DNA of 64,000 nucleotides from an uncultured Eubacteriales bacterium (GTDB lineage: Bacteria > Bacillota > Clostridia > Oscillospirales > Acutalibacteraceae), in NCBI GenBank assembly GCA_934464585.1, contig CAKSJY010000006.1, forward strand, positions 1 through 64,000. Direction: 5' to 3'. The position numbers were made by a program, and so were the translations under genes. Each line of letters starts with the position of its first letter. Positions within the stretch are counted from its first letter, which is position 1. Shown here one piece after another: positions 16,852 to 27,301 of the stretch. The notes below the pieces were generated by a model, which was not told the origin of the DNA, did no database searches, and saw only the letters and a list, made by a program, of their open reading frames with translations.

Positions 16852-18234
16852 ATGAAAAAAACTAAGGATAGATCCATAATAATATATTTTTTAGTAATTT
16901 CATTTTTTATTGGAATGAGTCTTTTCCTTGGAAAAATGTTTATACATGCCAAGGATTGGGCAATGAGCCCTATAAACACTCACCTTTCCGGAAGTGAATT
17001 TGAAAATGCAGGCAAAATCTTAGATCGTAATGACGTAATTTTAGCGCAGTCCGTTGACGGGGAACGTAGATATAATGACGATGCCGCAACAAGAAAAGCC
17101 ATGCTTCATGTTGTTGGTGATGATTCAATTAACATTACGACTGCAATTCAAAATGTCTTTACCGCAGATTTATTTGGATATAATATTGTAACAGGCATCG
17201 GTGCACCTGAATATTTTAACACCTCAAAAGATATTAAGCTTACGTTAGACAGCTCTATATGTAAAGTTGCATCAGAACAACTTGGCAGTCGAAAAGGTGC
17301 TGTATGCGTATATAATTATAAAACCGGAGAAATATTGTGTATGACAAGCAGGCCGACATATGATCCATATAATAAGCCGGACTTATCCGACAGCTCTAAT
17401 GAAGCCTATAGCGGTGCATACTTAAATCGTGTTTTGTCATCTTCATTTACTCCTGGTTCTACGTTTAAAATAATAACCTCTGCCGCCGCAATAGATAATA
17501 TAAGCGACATATATACAAGAAACTTTAATTGTCAGGGAAAAGAAATAGTCGGCGGAGAAAAAATCACCTGTATGGAATATCACGGTAACATAAACTTTAA
17601 AGATGCTATGGCTCAATCGTGTAACATAGTCTTTGCAGATATCGCTATGGAACTTCAAAAAGACAAAATGACTCAAGAAGCCGAAGCAATGGGATTTAAT
17701 CAGGCCATGGAAGTCGACGGAATAAAAGTTTCTGAAAGCCACTACGACGTATCAAAAGCAAGCGAAGCAGACCTCGGATGGTCGGGAATTGGTCAACAAG
17801 ACGACCTCGTTAATCCTTTTCACATGATGAAAATAATGGGTGCAATCGCTAATAATGGTACACCTGTAGAACCATATATGATTGATTCTATGTCGGTATA
17901 TAAAGGAATAAACACATACACAGCAAAAACCAAGGATTCCGAGCAAATGCTTAGTGAATCAACTGCTCAAAAGTTAAAAGAACTCATGCGGTATACAGTT
18001 GAAACTAATTATGGAAACTCGATGTTTTCTGGATTGACAGTTTGTGCAAAAACCGGTACTGCAGAAGTAGGCGAAGGCAAAAAGCCCCACGGTTGGATAG
18101 TAGGGTTTTCTACTGACGAGAAGTGTCCTGTTGCATTTGTTGTAGTTGTGGAAAACAGCGGATACGGTTATACCCAGGCAGGACCTATAGCTACAGCAGT
18201 TTTAAAAGCTACAAAGGCAAGCATGGAAAAGTAA
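16852..18234 (+). CDS. Class B penicillin-binding protein (transpeptidase partner of the SEDS protein)
   Basis: A 460-residue DD-transpeptidase with one N-terminal span (~8-30), a short pedestal (ILDRNDVILAQ) and a transpeptidase domain. Active-site motifs are SxxK Ser203-Thr-Phe-Lys206 in FTPGSTFKIITS, SxN Ser256-Cys-Asn258, and KTG 400-402 in CAKTGTAEVG. It is short for the class, as for the PbpA-type proteins found with FHA-SEDS genes in Actinobacteria and some Clostridia. AGGAGG overlaps the end of the upstream gene, so the two are coupled. It crosslinks the glycan strands made by its partner. Confidence 0.93.
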   Translation: MKKTKDRSIIIYFLVISFFIGMSLFLGKMFIHAKDWAMSPINTHLSGSEFENAGKILDRNDVILAQSVDGERRYNDDAATRKAMLHVVGDDSINITTAIQNVFTADLFGYNIVTGIGAPEYFNTSKDIKLTLDSSICKVASEQLGSRKGAVCVYNYKTGEILCMTSRPTYDPYNKPDLSDSSNEAYSGAYLNRVLSSSFTPGSTFKIITSAAAIDNISDIYTRNFNCQGKEIVGGEKITCMEYHGNINFKDAMAQSCNIVFADIAMELQKDKMTQEAEAMGFNQAMEVDGIKVSESHYDVSKASEADLGWSGIGQQDDLVNPFHMMKIMGAIANNGTPVEPYMIDSMSVYKGINTYTAKTKDSEQMLSESTAQKLKELMRYTVETNYGNSMFSGLTVCAKTGTAEVGEGKKPHGWIVGFSTDEKCPVAFVVVVENSGYGYTQAGPIATAVLKATKASMEK

Positions 18235-18281
18235 TATCTCTCGATTATTTTAAAATATTGTAAACGCAAACTATCTACGCA

Positions 18282-18322
18282 AAAAGTCCCACCCTGCAAA
18301 TTAATGCAAGGCGGGACTTTTA
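18282..18322. terminator. Bidirectional terminator, downstream end of RCC1 cassette 2
   Basis: AAAAGTCCC...GGGACTTTT hairpin, same sequence as at 8001; serves both the PBP gene and RCC1 copy 2. Confidence 0.9.
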
Positions 18323-18355
18323 ATATATTGTTAGTATCTTGATTGGTTAAATTGT

Positions 18356-20322
18356 TTAAGAATCTGCATTTTTAAGTGTTACGGTCACACTACCGACTGT
18401 TGTAGGTGTTTCGATATTAGTTCCAGCCTTTTCATTTGGTATACCCTCTAGACCTAATTTTACTGTCTTTTGGCTTGTAGCCTGGGTGGTCGCTGTGTAT
18501 ACTGCTAGCGGTACTGTGTTTGTAGTGGTATCTAATACAGGTTCACCTGCTACATTTGGATCTGTAAAGGTTCCCTTTGTGCCGGGCTCACCATCACTTG
18601 GTGACTTAAACTCATCATTAGCGTTGAAGTTAAACTCTACCTTACACGGTGTTGCCGAGCCATTTTTTACTACGATTTGGTCACCACCATCGGCAGCCTC
18701 CCATGCTCCAACCCACTTTGAGTCTTCTATGTTCCACTCTGCGGTGTATGTATATTGTAGGTCGCTCCACTCTACATCTAGCCTGTATCCACCTACAAAC
18801 TGTCCTGCACCTGAGGCATCTCTGCTATTACTTTTGCCCAAATCTACTATTGTGTCTATATCTGCTGTTGAGCCTATATAACCAATCGTTGTAGATTTTG
18901 TAAATGTTAAGACATTGTCAGTTCCTGCATCATCGCCCAAACCGAGCTGACCTTTGTCATTCTGTCCTACACCATATAGACTGATTGTTTTTGTATTCTC
19001 TTCACAAATTGCTGTGGTGTTATAATATCCACACGCTACTTGCATTGCTCCGGTTATATTTGAACTTTGTACAAATACTGCACTATTAGCATCCTCTCCT
19101 GTGACTACACTCGTATTGCCAAGCTGACCATACTGGTTATGCCCACACTGCCATACCTTACCATTATTGAGAAGTACTGCGGTGTGCCAATACCCACACG
19201 ATATCTGTATTGCTCCGGTTATTGCTTCTGTATTGTCACCACTCGGACTTTCTAAATAATTTCCATCCTTCGACTTATAACTTTTTATAAATGTCTCACT
19301 TCTACTGCCGTTGAGATCTGTTTTAGGAATTACACTTGTATTACCAAGTTGGCCTTTTCCATTAGATCCGACCTGCCATACCTCGCCATTATTAAGAAGT
19401 ACTGCAGTGTGATATCCCCCACACGCTATCTGTGTTACTCCGGTTATTGATGTAGTTGTAGAGTTAGAGGGGTTTTCTAAATAATCTCCACTATTTGATT
19501 TACGACTTTGTACAAATACTGAACTCTCTTTTATTGTATTAATACCGAGCTGACCACCGGAATTAGATCCACACTGCCATACCTCACCATTATTGAGAAG
19601 TACTGCGGTGTGACAATACCCATACGATATCTGTATTGCTCCTGTTATTGCTTCTGTATTGTCACCACTCGGACTTTCTAAATAACTCCCATCTTTCGAC
19701 TTATAACTTTTTACAAATACTGAACTATAATTGTTTGATGCAGTCCACCCTGAAGCTACAGTCGTATTGCCGAGCTGGCCATAGACATTCCATCCGCACT
19801 GCCAAACCTCTCCATTAATGATTGCCGCAGTGTAATCACTTCCACACGATATCTGCGTTGCTCCGGTTATTGCTTCTTTAGATCCACTACTTCCATTTGT
19901 ATACTTTAAACTCTTTACAAATACTTCACTACTTGTTGTACTGTTGTTGCCGAGCCTACCATACATGTTACTTCCACACTGCCATACCTCGCCGTTAGCG
20001 CGGATTATTGCGGTGTGATACTGTCCACACGCTACATCTGTGGCGTCCTGTATAAACTGTCCATCGGTATCTACACATTGGATAAAACTTGATCTAGTAT
20101 TCTGATCATTAGTATTAGATCCAAGCTGGCCACTTCCGTCAGATCCTGTTGCCCAGACAGTACCGTCTGACTTTAAAACAACGGTGTGATATCCACTCGT
20201 TGCAACCTTAGGCGTTACGGTACCCCCCCTGCATTTGAGGCTATAAAGGAGGCAGGAACTGCGGCGGCACAGAGCATAACGCTGAGCGCTACTGAAACAA
20301 ACTTTTTAAACGTCTTTTTCAT
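18356..20322 (-). CDS. Secreted RCC1-repeat (seven-bladed propeller) protein, copy 2, out of frame at a G7 tract
   Basis: The signal peptide starts at the ATG 20320-20322 behind AGGAGG and reads to SNA, then seven Gs (C run 20223-20229) lead straight into a TAA stop. The propeller frame is open from the G tract to 18356, starting TVTPKVATSGYHTVVLKSDG; it holds no ATG until 19966, so the first two repeats are outside any simple ATG-initiated frame. Gain of one G or loss of two would restore about 655 residues. Seven RCC1 units such as ISCGYWHTAVLLNNGKVWQC are followed by the conserved C-terminal domain (YTYTAEWNIEDSKWVGAWEA ending TVGSVTVTLKNADS). Same architecture and same lesion site as copy 1. 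Function unknown; probably exported and surface associated when in frame. Confidence 0.8.
20223..20229 (-). repeat. G7 homopolymer at the signal-peptide junction of RCC1 copy 2
   Basis: Read as GCA-G7-TACC in the gene. Eight or five Gs would open the frame. The bases before the run differ from copy 1 (GCA versus GCAGC), so the same length gives a different frame. Confidence 0.9.
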
Positions 20323-20611
20323 AATTTGTTCCTCCTATTCTTAAAAATTTAAATAATAAAATAACCCTATATTAATAATTAAATTTTAACGCATAAGCAG
20401 CTGCTTAGATTGCTGCTATGCCTATATATGAAAAAACCCGATCTGATTCCTTTGAAGTGCATTCCCTCAAAAGCCGATCGGTCCTAAATTTAAACTATTG
20501 GGGGATTTTTCACACTAATATCTTCCTCTGACATTCGTTTTATAACATCACCACACTTTATTCAACCTACAGGAAGAATAATATAGACAATATTAACTAT
20601 ATCTTTCCTGT
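20323..20611 (-). ncRNA. Structured leader RNA of RCC1 copy 2 with internal terminator
   Basis: Same three elements as in copy 1: ACAGGAA hairpin, CCGATC/GATCGG terminator followed by GGTTTTTT (20431-20481), and GCATAGCAG / CTGCTTATGC hairpin. The terminator loop reads GAGGGAATG here instead of GAGGGGATG. Confidence 0.6.
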
Positions 20612-20617
20612 GATTAT

Positions 20618-20646
20618 AGGATAACACTTACAAAACGAATTGTCAA
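20618..20646 (-). promoter_or_regulatory. Promoter of RCC1 copy 2
   Basis: TTGACA (20641-20646), 17-base spacer, TATCCT (20618-20623). Confidence 0.8.
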
Positions 20647-20811
20647 GTATTTTGTCGAACTTCTTTAATAAAAATTATATATTGTGCTAAACTTTAATAT
20701 ACATAAGGGTTTTAGCGTATTCTTAGTTTTATTTTTGGTTAAAGTCGTTGAGTTTTGTTGTGAAAAATATCAACACTCGTGGGACACAAACGGGACACAT
20801 TATATAGGCAT

Positions 20812-20840
20812 CAAAAAAGCCCCGACCAAAAGTGAGGCTT
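20812..20840 (-). terminator. Rho-independent terminator of lysA
   Basis: AAGCCTC pairs with GGGGCTT, followed on the minus strand by TTTTTT. Confidence 0.8.
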
Positions 20841-20845
20841 CATAT

Positions 20846-22144
20846 CTATATATCATTACTAATAATATCATCGAATGTTTGTCGTCTTACAATCAACCTC
20901 GGTGTACCATCTTTTACCATAACAACCGCAGGTTTAGGAATTCTATTATAGTTAGATGCCATGGAATAATTATATGCACCCGTCGAAAATACCGCTAAGA
21001 TATCACCTAGTTCCGGACTTTGAATCATAGTATTTTCTTGAATTAAGTCACCACTTTCGCAACATTTTCCGGCAATCGTAACCTTAGTATCTGGGGCCTT
21101 ACTTGCCTTATTTGCTAAAACAGCTTTATATTGCGATTTATATAAAGCATATCGTGGGTTATCTGTCATCCCGCCATCGACCGATACATAGGTGCGTATA
21201 TTAGGTATATGCTTTATTGCACCAACTCTATAAAGTGTAATACCCGATTCTCCAACAATTGAACGGCCGGGTTCTATATAAATAAACGGGACTTGCAATC
21301 TATATTCATCAGCTTTTAGCTTAATAGTTTCCATAACTCTTTTTATATATTCTCCATAAGGTGCCGGTTTATCTTCATCGACATACTTTATGCCAAATCC
21401 TCCGCCTAAGTTAAGCTCTGTAATATTAAACTCAAGTTCATCATGTATACGTTTAATAAAATTCATCATTACATCGGCGGCAAGAACAAATGGTTCAATT
21501 TCAAATATCTGGGAACCTATATGGCAATGAAGCTCTTTTAAATTAAGATTTTTATATTCTAAGGCTCTTTTAACTGCCAAAAACGACTCATTATTCTCTA
21601 TAGAAAATCCAAATTTGGAATCAATTTGACCTGTCTTAATAAACTCGTGAGTATGTGCGTCAATCCCCGGTTTTATCCTCAACGATATATCACAAACAAC
21701 ATTCTTTTCATTAGATAATGAATTTAAACGTTCCAACTCCTCAAAGTTATCTACTACTATTCGGCCAACGTTATTTTCAAGAGCCATATTAAGCTCGTCT
21801 AACGTCTTATTATTACCGTGGAAGTGAATTCTCTCAGCCGGAAATCCCGCTTTTAAAGCTGTATATAACTCGCCTCCTGAAACTACATCGAGGCCTAATC
21901 CCTCTTCGTCAATGATTCTGCACATTTCAAGGCAATTAAAAGCCTTACTCGCATAAATGGGTAGTCCATTTCCACCACAATACTCATCTATAGCTTGCTT
22001 ATACATTCTGCAATTTTCTCTTATTTTATCTTCATGCATAACATAAAGAGGTGTCGCAAACTCATCCGCAAGCTTTGTTGTATCGCAGCCACCTATAGTT
22101 AGATTACCCCTTTCATTAACATCAAAAGAGCTCAAAAAAGCCAT
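20846..22144 (-). CDS. lysA: Diaminopimelate decarboxylase
   Basis: A 432-residue PLP enzyme (fold type III, alanine-racemase-like barrel) converting meso-diaminopimelate to L-lysine. The PLP lysine lies in PIYASKAFNC near residue 67; LDVVSGGEL, HFHGNNKT, CHIGSQIFE, LNLGGGFGI, IEPGRSIVG and GKCCESGD (catalytic cysteine of the dimer partner site) are all present, and the C-terminal YNYSMASNYN motif is intact. It is the last gene of the run tig-clpP-clpX-lon-ysxC-lysA and completes the pathway fed by asd-dapA-dapB at 39.7-42.5 kb. Confidence 0.96.
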   Translation of the reverse strand: MAFLSSFDVNERGNLTIGGCDTTKLADEFATPLYVMHEDKIRENCRMYKQAIDEYCGGNGLPIYASKAFNCLEMCRIIDEEGLGLDVVSGGELYTALKAGFPAERIHFHGNNKTLDELNMALENNVGRIVVDNFEELERLNSLSNEKNVVCDISLRIKPGIDAHTHEFIKTGQIDSKFGFSIENNESFLAVKRALEYKNLNLKELHCHIGSQIFEIEPFVLAADVMMNFIKRIHDELEFNITELNLGGGFGIKYVDEDKPAPYGEYIKRVMETIKLKADEYRLQVPFIYIEPGRSIVGESGITLYRVGAIKHIPNIRTYVSVDGGMTDNPRYALYKSQYKAVLANKASKAPDTKVTIAGKCCESGDLIQENTMIQSPELGDILAVFSTGAYNYSMASNYNRIPKPAVVMVKDGTPRLIVRRQTFDDIISNDI

Positions 22145-22173
22145 CTAAAATTTCCCCTTATCAAAATCGTGTG

Positions 22174-22752
22174 TTATATACAAGATAGTATTATCTCTTT
22201 TAAATCGTCTAAGCCCTCACCGGTAACAGACGAAAACGGCAATAATGTCATATTTTCATACTCTGAAAATATATTCTCAAAATCACTTAATTGTTCCTGT
22301 CGTTTGGTCTTATTTAGTTTATCACTTTTTGTTAAAACTATTATAAACGGAAATCCGTTCGATATAAGATATTCAATCATCTGCATATCATCTTTAGAGG
22401 GCTTATGCCTCATATCAACAATTTGTATTACCAAACTGATATTTCTATCTGAATTGAAATAGCCTTCAATAAGTTCTGCCCATCTCTTTTTTTCCGAAAA
22501 CGAAACCTTAGCATAACCATAGCCGGGAAGGTCTACAAACTTAGCTTCCTTTAGATCATAAAAGTTTATAGTTCCTGTTTTTCCCGGTGTCGCACTAACT
22601 CTAGCTAAAGCTTTCCTTCTTACAAGCTTATTAATAAGCGATGATTTACCAACATTAGATCTTCCGGAAAATACTATTTCCGGTACAGAACTCTGTGGCA
22701 ATTGGTCAAATCTACCTACAGCATATTCAAATATAGCGTCTTCAAATTTCAT
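22174..22752 (-). CDS. ysxC: Ribosome biogenesis GTPase EngB/YsxC
   Basis: A 192-residue TrmE-Era family GTPase needed for late assembly of the 50S subunit. G1 FSGRSNVGKSSLIN, G2 TPGKTGTINFY, G3 VDLPGYG, G4 LTKSDKLNK and G5 PFSSVTGEGLD are all readable. The start codon directly abuts the lon stop codon, the common Firmicute lon-ysxC arrangement. Confidence 0.96.
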   Translation of the reverse strand: MKFEDAIFEYAVGRFDQLPQSSVPEIVFSGRSNVGKSSLINKLVRRKALARVSATPGKTGTINFYDLKEAKFVDLPGYGYAKVSFSEKKRWAELIEGYFNSDRNISLVIQIVDMRHKPSKDDMQMIEYLISNGFPFIIVLTKSDKLNKTKRQEQLSDFENIFSEYENMTLLPFSSVTGEGLDDLKEIILSCI

Positions 22753-25167
22753 TTAAAGTCTTCCCTTTGTTACCATTGTATTTTCTGCCGACACCATATT
22801 GCTGTAACTCAAATTATTAAAAGTACCAATATTGCTGTCTATTAATGCATTTTCTAAAACTTCTTTAACTGACTCTACAGTTATAAATTTAATATTATCT
22901 AAAACCTTTTGGTCGATTTCTTTTAAATCTGGACTATTCCTCTTTGGTACAATTACAGTTGTTATACCTGCCTTATATGCTGCCATCGTTTTTTCCTTAA
23001 GTCCTCCTATAGGAAGTACATTACCCTTAAGTGTAATTTCACCTGTCATTGCAAGGTTTCCTTTAACTAGGACATTCTTAAGTGCAGATACAAGAGCTGT
23101 TACCAAAGCTACACCAGCTGAAGGACCATCCTTAGGTACTGCTCCTTCCGGTACATGAATATGTATATCTGTATTTTTATAAAAATCAGACTTAATTCCA
23201 AGATTAATATAATTACTTCTTATAAAGCTTATCGCTATTTGCGCGGATTCTTTCATAACATCGCCTATAGATCCGGTTATTTCTAGTTCGCCCTCGCCAG
23301 GCATCAATGCAACCTCTATAGGCATCGTTTCTCCGCCAACAGTAGTCCAGGCTAAACCCGTAACTACACCGACCTTATCATTTTTATCAACGTCTTCACC
23401 CTTATACTTTTCAGGGCCTAAAACACCTTCTAAATCTTTTTCATATATTACTACATGGTCACATTCCTTAGATACAATACTTCTAATGGATTTTCTTATT
23501 AAGGATATTATCATTCTTTCAAGCTCACGTACTCCGGCTTCCTTTGTATATCCATATATTAACCTATTCAATGCCGAATTTGTCATAGAAATCATTCTAG
23601 CGTTTACCCCATGCTCCTTAAGCTGTTTTGGGATAAGGTGCCTTTTGGCTATTTCAAACTTTTCTTCGAAAGTATAACTTGTAAGCGTTATAACATCCAT
23701 TCTATCTAGAAGTGGTTCCGGAATAGCGCTATAATCATTCGCTGTAGTTATAAATAATACATCACTTAAATCAAACGGTAAATCTATATAATGATCTTGG
23801 AAGGTATTATTTTGCTCCGGATCTAAAGCTTCTAAAAGTGCTGCGGTTGGATCTCCGCTAAAATCTTTAGTTAGCTTGTCTACTTCATCGAGTAGAATAA
23901 GTGGATTATTTACTCCAACTTTCCTTATAGTAGACATAATTCTTCCAGGCATAGCTCCTACATATGTCCTTCTATGCCCTCTAATTTCAGATTCATCTCT
24001 AACTCCACCTAATGCAATTCTTGCATACTTACGACCAATTGCTTCTGCAATACATTTAGCTATAGATGTTTTTCCGACTCCCGGAGGGCCTACTAAACAT
24101 ATAATCTGCCCTTTTATATCCGGTTTTAAGGCTCTAACTGCCAACAAATCAAGTATTTTTTCTTTTACATCTTTTAAGCCATAATGATCTCTATCTAATA
24201 TTTCTTTTGCTTTGTTAATATCAACATACTCATCTGTTTTCTTGTTCCAAGGTAAATCTATACAAGTTTCTATGTAGGTTCTAATGACATTTGATTCCTG
24301 CGATCCTGCAACAATCTTTGCTAACTTACTACATTCTCCTAAAAGCTGTTTCTTTATATCCTCTTTTAGGCCAAGACTTTCGATTTTCTCTCTAAACTTT
24401 TCGGCATCGGTTTGAGGATTGTCCCCCTCAGAAAGTTCCTCTGCAATTACTTTCATTTGTTCGCGAAGATAATATTCCTTTTGGCTCTTATCTAACCGTT
24501 CCTTAAGCTTTATATTTATGTCTTCTTCATACATTAAAATCTCAAATTCATCATATAAGATTTCAATTAATTTTTCTATTCTCCTAGTTGCATCTATCTC
24601 ATTTAAAACTATTTGTTTTAACGTATAATCCAACATTATGTTTGAGGCTATGCAGTCTGCAAGTTTTCCTGCATCATTAATTTCTTTTATTTCCAACACT
24701 AATTCCGGCGGCATCTTAGTTGAAACTTTTAAGTAATCGATAAATATTTCTTTAGCTTTTCTAACTAGGGCTTCTCTTTTTTGGGAGTGTACATATTTCT
24801 TTTCACAATTTACTACTTCTGCTTTTATGTATGGTTCGTCAGAAACCACATTACTAATTTTTGCTCTATATTGGCCTTCGACCAATACTCTTATAATGTC
24901 ACCCTGTTGCTTTAATATTTGTTTAACCTTTGCAACAACACCTACTGTATATAAATCTTCTATAGCAGGATTATTGTCCTTTACATTTTTTTGAGTAACA
25001 AAAAAGATCGTTTGATTGGTATTCATTGCACTTTCAAGAGCTTCTACTGATTTTTTCCTTCCAACATTAAAGTGCAACAACATTTCTGGGAAAAGCACCA
25101 TTCCTCTAAGAGGTAATACTGGCAACACTATTGTTTCGTTATTTACTGTGTTTTTATCATTAGACAT
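22753..25167 (-). CDS. lon: ATP-dependent protease Lon (LonA type)
   Basis: An 804-residue cytoplasmic AAA+ protease that degrades misfolded and regulatory proteins. N-terminal substrate-binding domain (LPVLPLRGMVLFPEM), long helical linker, AAA+ module with Walker A VGPPGVGKTS and Walker B ILLDEVDKL, and a C-terminal protease domain with the Ser-Lys dyad (Ser in PKDGPSAGVALVTA, Lys in GGLKEKTMAAY). Length and order fit soluble LonA rather than membrane LonB. The last ~25 residues form a short nonconserved tail. It lies between clpX and ysxC. Confidence 0.97.
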   Translation of the reverse strand: MSNDKNTVNNETIVLPVLPLRGMVLFPEMLLHFNVGRKKSVEALESAMNTNQTIFFVTQKNVKDNNPAIEDLYTVGVVAKVKQILKQQGDIIRVLVEGQYRAKISNVVSDEPYIKAEVVNCEKKYVHSQKREALVRKAKEIFIDYLKVSTKMPPELVLEIKEINDAGKLADCIASNIMLDYTLKQIVLNEIDATRRIEKLIEILYDEFEILMYEEDINIKLKERLDKSQKEYYLREQMKVIAEELSEGDNPQTDAEKFREKIESLGLKEDIKKQLLGECSKLAKIVAGSQESNVIRTYIETCIDLPWNKKTDEYVDINKAKEILDRDHYGLKDVKEKILDLLAVRALKPDIKGQIICLVGPPGVGKTSIAKCIAEAIGRKYARIALGGVRDESEIRGHRRTYVGAMPGRIMSTIRKVGVNNPLILLDEVDKLTKDFSGDPTAALLEALDPEQNNTFQDHYIDLPFDLSDVLFITTANDYSAIPEPLLDRMDVITLTSYTFEEKFEIAKRHLIPKQLKEHGVNARMISMTNSALNRLIYGYTKEAGVRELERMIISLIRKSIRSIVSKECDHVVIYEKDLEGVLGPEKYKGEDVDKNDKVGVVTGLAWTTVGGETMPIEVALMPGEGELEITGSIGDVMKESAQIAISFIRSNYINLGIKSDFYKNTDIHIHVPEGAVPKDGPSAGVALVTALVSALKNVLVKGNLAMTGEITLKGNVLPIGGLKEKTMAAYKAGITTVIVPKRNSPDLKEIDQKVLDNIKFITVESVKEVLENALIDSNIGTFNNLSYSNMVSAENTMVTKGRL

Positions 25168-25316
25168 ATTATTACCCTCCTATCCTTTTCATTAAATAAA
25201 CTAAAAAAGAGTTATAACAAATTATATTAACATAATAACCTATTTTTGATTAAAAATCAACAACAAGTTTTATAAAGTTCCAAATTTGCTATAACCCTTA
25301 TAATTTTTAATATCTA

Positions 25317-26636
25317 TTATGCTGTTTCACCGGTTGAACATTTTTTCATTTTTTTATTTATGCTTATCTTGGAAGGCTTTCTATTTATATCATATATTAG
25401 CTTAGCGTCATCATCTCCGTTTACCATACCAGGTGTGATAACAACTCTTTCAATTGTATGATCTGAAGGCACCTTATACATAAGATCAGACAAAAGTTCT
25501 TCCATAATAGACCGAAGTCCTCTGGCTCCTGTATGCCTATCTATAGCCTTCTTGGCCACAGCTTCTAAAGCTCCATCTTCAAATTCAAGATCTACATTAT
25601 CTAAAGAAAACAACTTTTTGTATTGCTTAACTAGTGAATTCTTAGGCTCTGTTAATATTCTTACAAGTGCTTTCTGGTCAAGCCCTGATAAATGTGTAAG
25701 AACAGGAAGCCTTCCAACAAGTTCCGGTATTAGTCCATACTTAACTAAATCCTGAGGTAAAATTTCCTTCATCCAGTCAGTTGTATTCATTTCCTTTTTA
25801 GTTTTAATATCTGCACCGAATCCTATACTTGAAGAATCTCTGCGTTTTTCTACAGTTTTTTCTATACCATCAAAGGCTCCTGCACAAATAAATAAAATAT
25901 TAGAAGTATTAATTTGAATAAACTCTTGTTGTGGATGTTTTCTGCCTCCTTGAGGAGGTACATTCGAAACAGTTCCTTCCAAAATCTTAAGAAGAGCTTG
26001 TTGAACACCTTCGCCACTAACATCTCTTGTTATAGATGGATTCTCCGACTTTCTTGCAATTTTATCTATTTCATCAACATAGATAATACCGTGTTCTGCT
26101 TTTTCTATATCAAAATCTGCTGCTTGAATAAGTCTTAAAAGGATATTTTCTACGTCCTCACCAACATATCCTGCTTCTGTTAAAGTTGTAGCATCAGCTA
26201 TTGCGAAAGGAACATCTAAAATTTTAGCAAGCGTTTGAGCCAACAAAGTCTTACCTACGCCTGTCGGTCCCATGAGCAAAATATTACTTTTAGCAAGCTC
26301 TACATCATTGTTATCATTTCCAAAATGAATACGTTTGTAATGATTATAAACCGCTACTGAAAGAGAAATCTTTGCTTCTTCTTGACCAATTACATATTCA
26401 TCAAGCTTAGCCTTGATCTCCAATGGTTTCGGTAATATAAAACTATCATCTTTTGATTCTTTCTTATATTTAGAAGCAACCTTTTTATCCTCGCTCAAGA
26501 TTGACAAACATAGCTCAACGCATTCATCGCAAATGCATACACCAGGGCCGGCGATTAAACGCGCGGCCTGGTTTTGAGGTTTACCACAAAATGAGCAGTA
26601 CAGATCTCTGTCGTTAGTTTCATCTTTTATAGACAT
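25317..26636 (-). CDS. clpX: ATP-dependent Clp protease, ATP-binding subunit ClpX
   Basis: A 439-residue AAA+ unfoldase. The N-terminal zinc domain has Cys14/Cys17 and Cys36/Cys39 (YCSFCGK, CICDEC). Walker A is [12 protein letters not shown], Walker [11 protein letters not shown], and the ClpP-binding IGF loop is seen as SSIGFGADI. It feeds substrates to ClpP, encoded just upstream with 14 bases between the genes. Confidence 0.97.
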   Translation of the reverse strand: MSIKDETNDRDLYCSFCGKPQNQAARLIAGPGVCICDECVELCLSILSEDKKVASKYKKESKDDSFILPKPLEIKAKLDEYVIGQEEAKISLSVAVYNHYKRIHFGNDNNDVELAKSNILLMGPTGVGKTLLAQTLAKILDVPFAIADATTLTEAGYVGEDVENILLRLIQAADFDIEKAEHGIIYVDEIDKIARKSENPSITRDVSGEGVQQALLKILEGTVSNVPPQGGRKHPQQEFIQINTSNILFICAGAFDGIEKTVEKRRDSSSIGFGADIKTKKEMNTTDWMKEILPQDLVKYGLIPELVGRLPVLTHLSGLDQKALVRILTEPKNSLVKQYKKLFSLDNVDLEFEDGALEAVAKKAIDRHTGARGLRSIMEELLSDLMYKVPSDHTIERVVITPGMVNGDDDAKLIYDINRKPSKISINKKMKKCSTGETA

Positions 26637-26650
26637 TTAATCACCAATCC

Positions 26651-27232
26651 CTATCGTTTATAGATAACCTTGTCTACAAGACCATACTTAACAGCCTGCT
26701 CTGCATCCATAAAGTTATCTCTTTCGGTATCTTTAGCGATCACTTCAATTGGTTGACCTGTTTTTTCTGCCAATATTGCATTTAATTTTTTCTTTGTTTC
26801 GATAATATGATCTGCATGAATCATGATATCAGTCGCTTGACCTTGAGCTCCGCCACTTGGCTGATGGATCATAATATCACTATTTGGTAAAGCAAACCTT
26901 TTACCTTTTGCTCCTGCCGCTAAAAGGAATGCTCCCATACTTGCTGCCATACCCATACAAATGGTAGATACATCACATTTTATATATTGCATTGTATCGT
27001 AGATAGACATACCGGCAGTTACCGATCCACCAGGGCTATTGATATAAAGGCTAATATCCTTAGAAGAATCTTGACCTTCTAAATAAAGCAATTGTGCAAC
27101 TACCAAGCTTGCTGTTGTATTGTTTACCTCTTCTGTTAACATAATAATTCTATCGTTTAATAATCTTGAAAAAATATCATATGACCGTTCCCCACGGCTT
27201 GTTTGTTCTACAACATAAGGTACTAAACTCAT
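26651..27232 (-). CDS. clpP: ATP-dependent Clp protease, proteolytic subunit ClpP
   Basis: A 193-residue serine peptidase forming the 14-mer proteolytic chamber. The catalytic serine is in [12 protein letters not shown], the histidine in [13 protein letters not shown] and the aspartate in [11 protein letters not shown]. Located between tig and clpX, so trigger factor and ClpXP are probably co-transcribed. Confidence 0.97.
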   Translation of the reverse strand: MSLVPYVVEQTSRGERSYDIFSRLLNDRIIMLTEEVNNTTASLVVAQLLYLEGQDSSKDISLYINSPGGSVTAGMSIYDTMQYIKCDVSTICMGMAASMGAFLLAAGAKGKRFALPNSDIMIHQPSGGAQGQATDIMIHADHIIETKKKLNAILAEKTGQPIEVIAKDTERDNFMDAEQAVKYGLVDKVIYKR

Positions 27233-27301
27233 TATGAAACACCTCCACTAAAATCATAAATAGATATTTGACCTATTATTAGCTATTTATTCAAAACAAT
27301 A

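Larger units (their letters stand above)
18282..20776 (-). repeat. RCC1 cassette, copy 2
   Basis: Second copy of the ~2.5-kb unit, placed between the PBP gene and lysA. Its 3' flank (terminator to stop codon) is almost identical to that of copy 3, and its 5' leader is closer to copy 1, which suggests exchange between copies. Confidence 0.85.

Noticed and set aside
20777..20811. GGGACACAAACGGGACACA direct repeat beside RCC1 cassette 2, resembling sequences seen near integrases
   Set aside because: No integrase, no matching copy at the other end of the cassette or near copies 1 and 3; not enough for an attachment site.
27233..27301. CtsR operator before clpP
   Set aside because: Only one GGTCAAA-like half site is visible and it lies between co-directional tig and clpP; the tandem repeat is missing.
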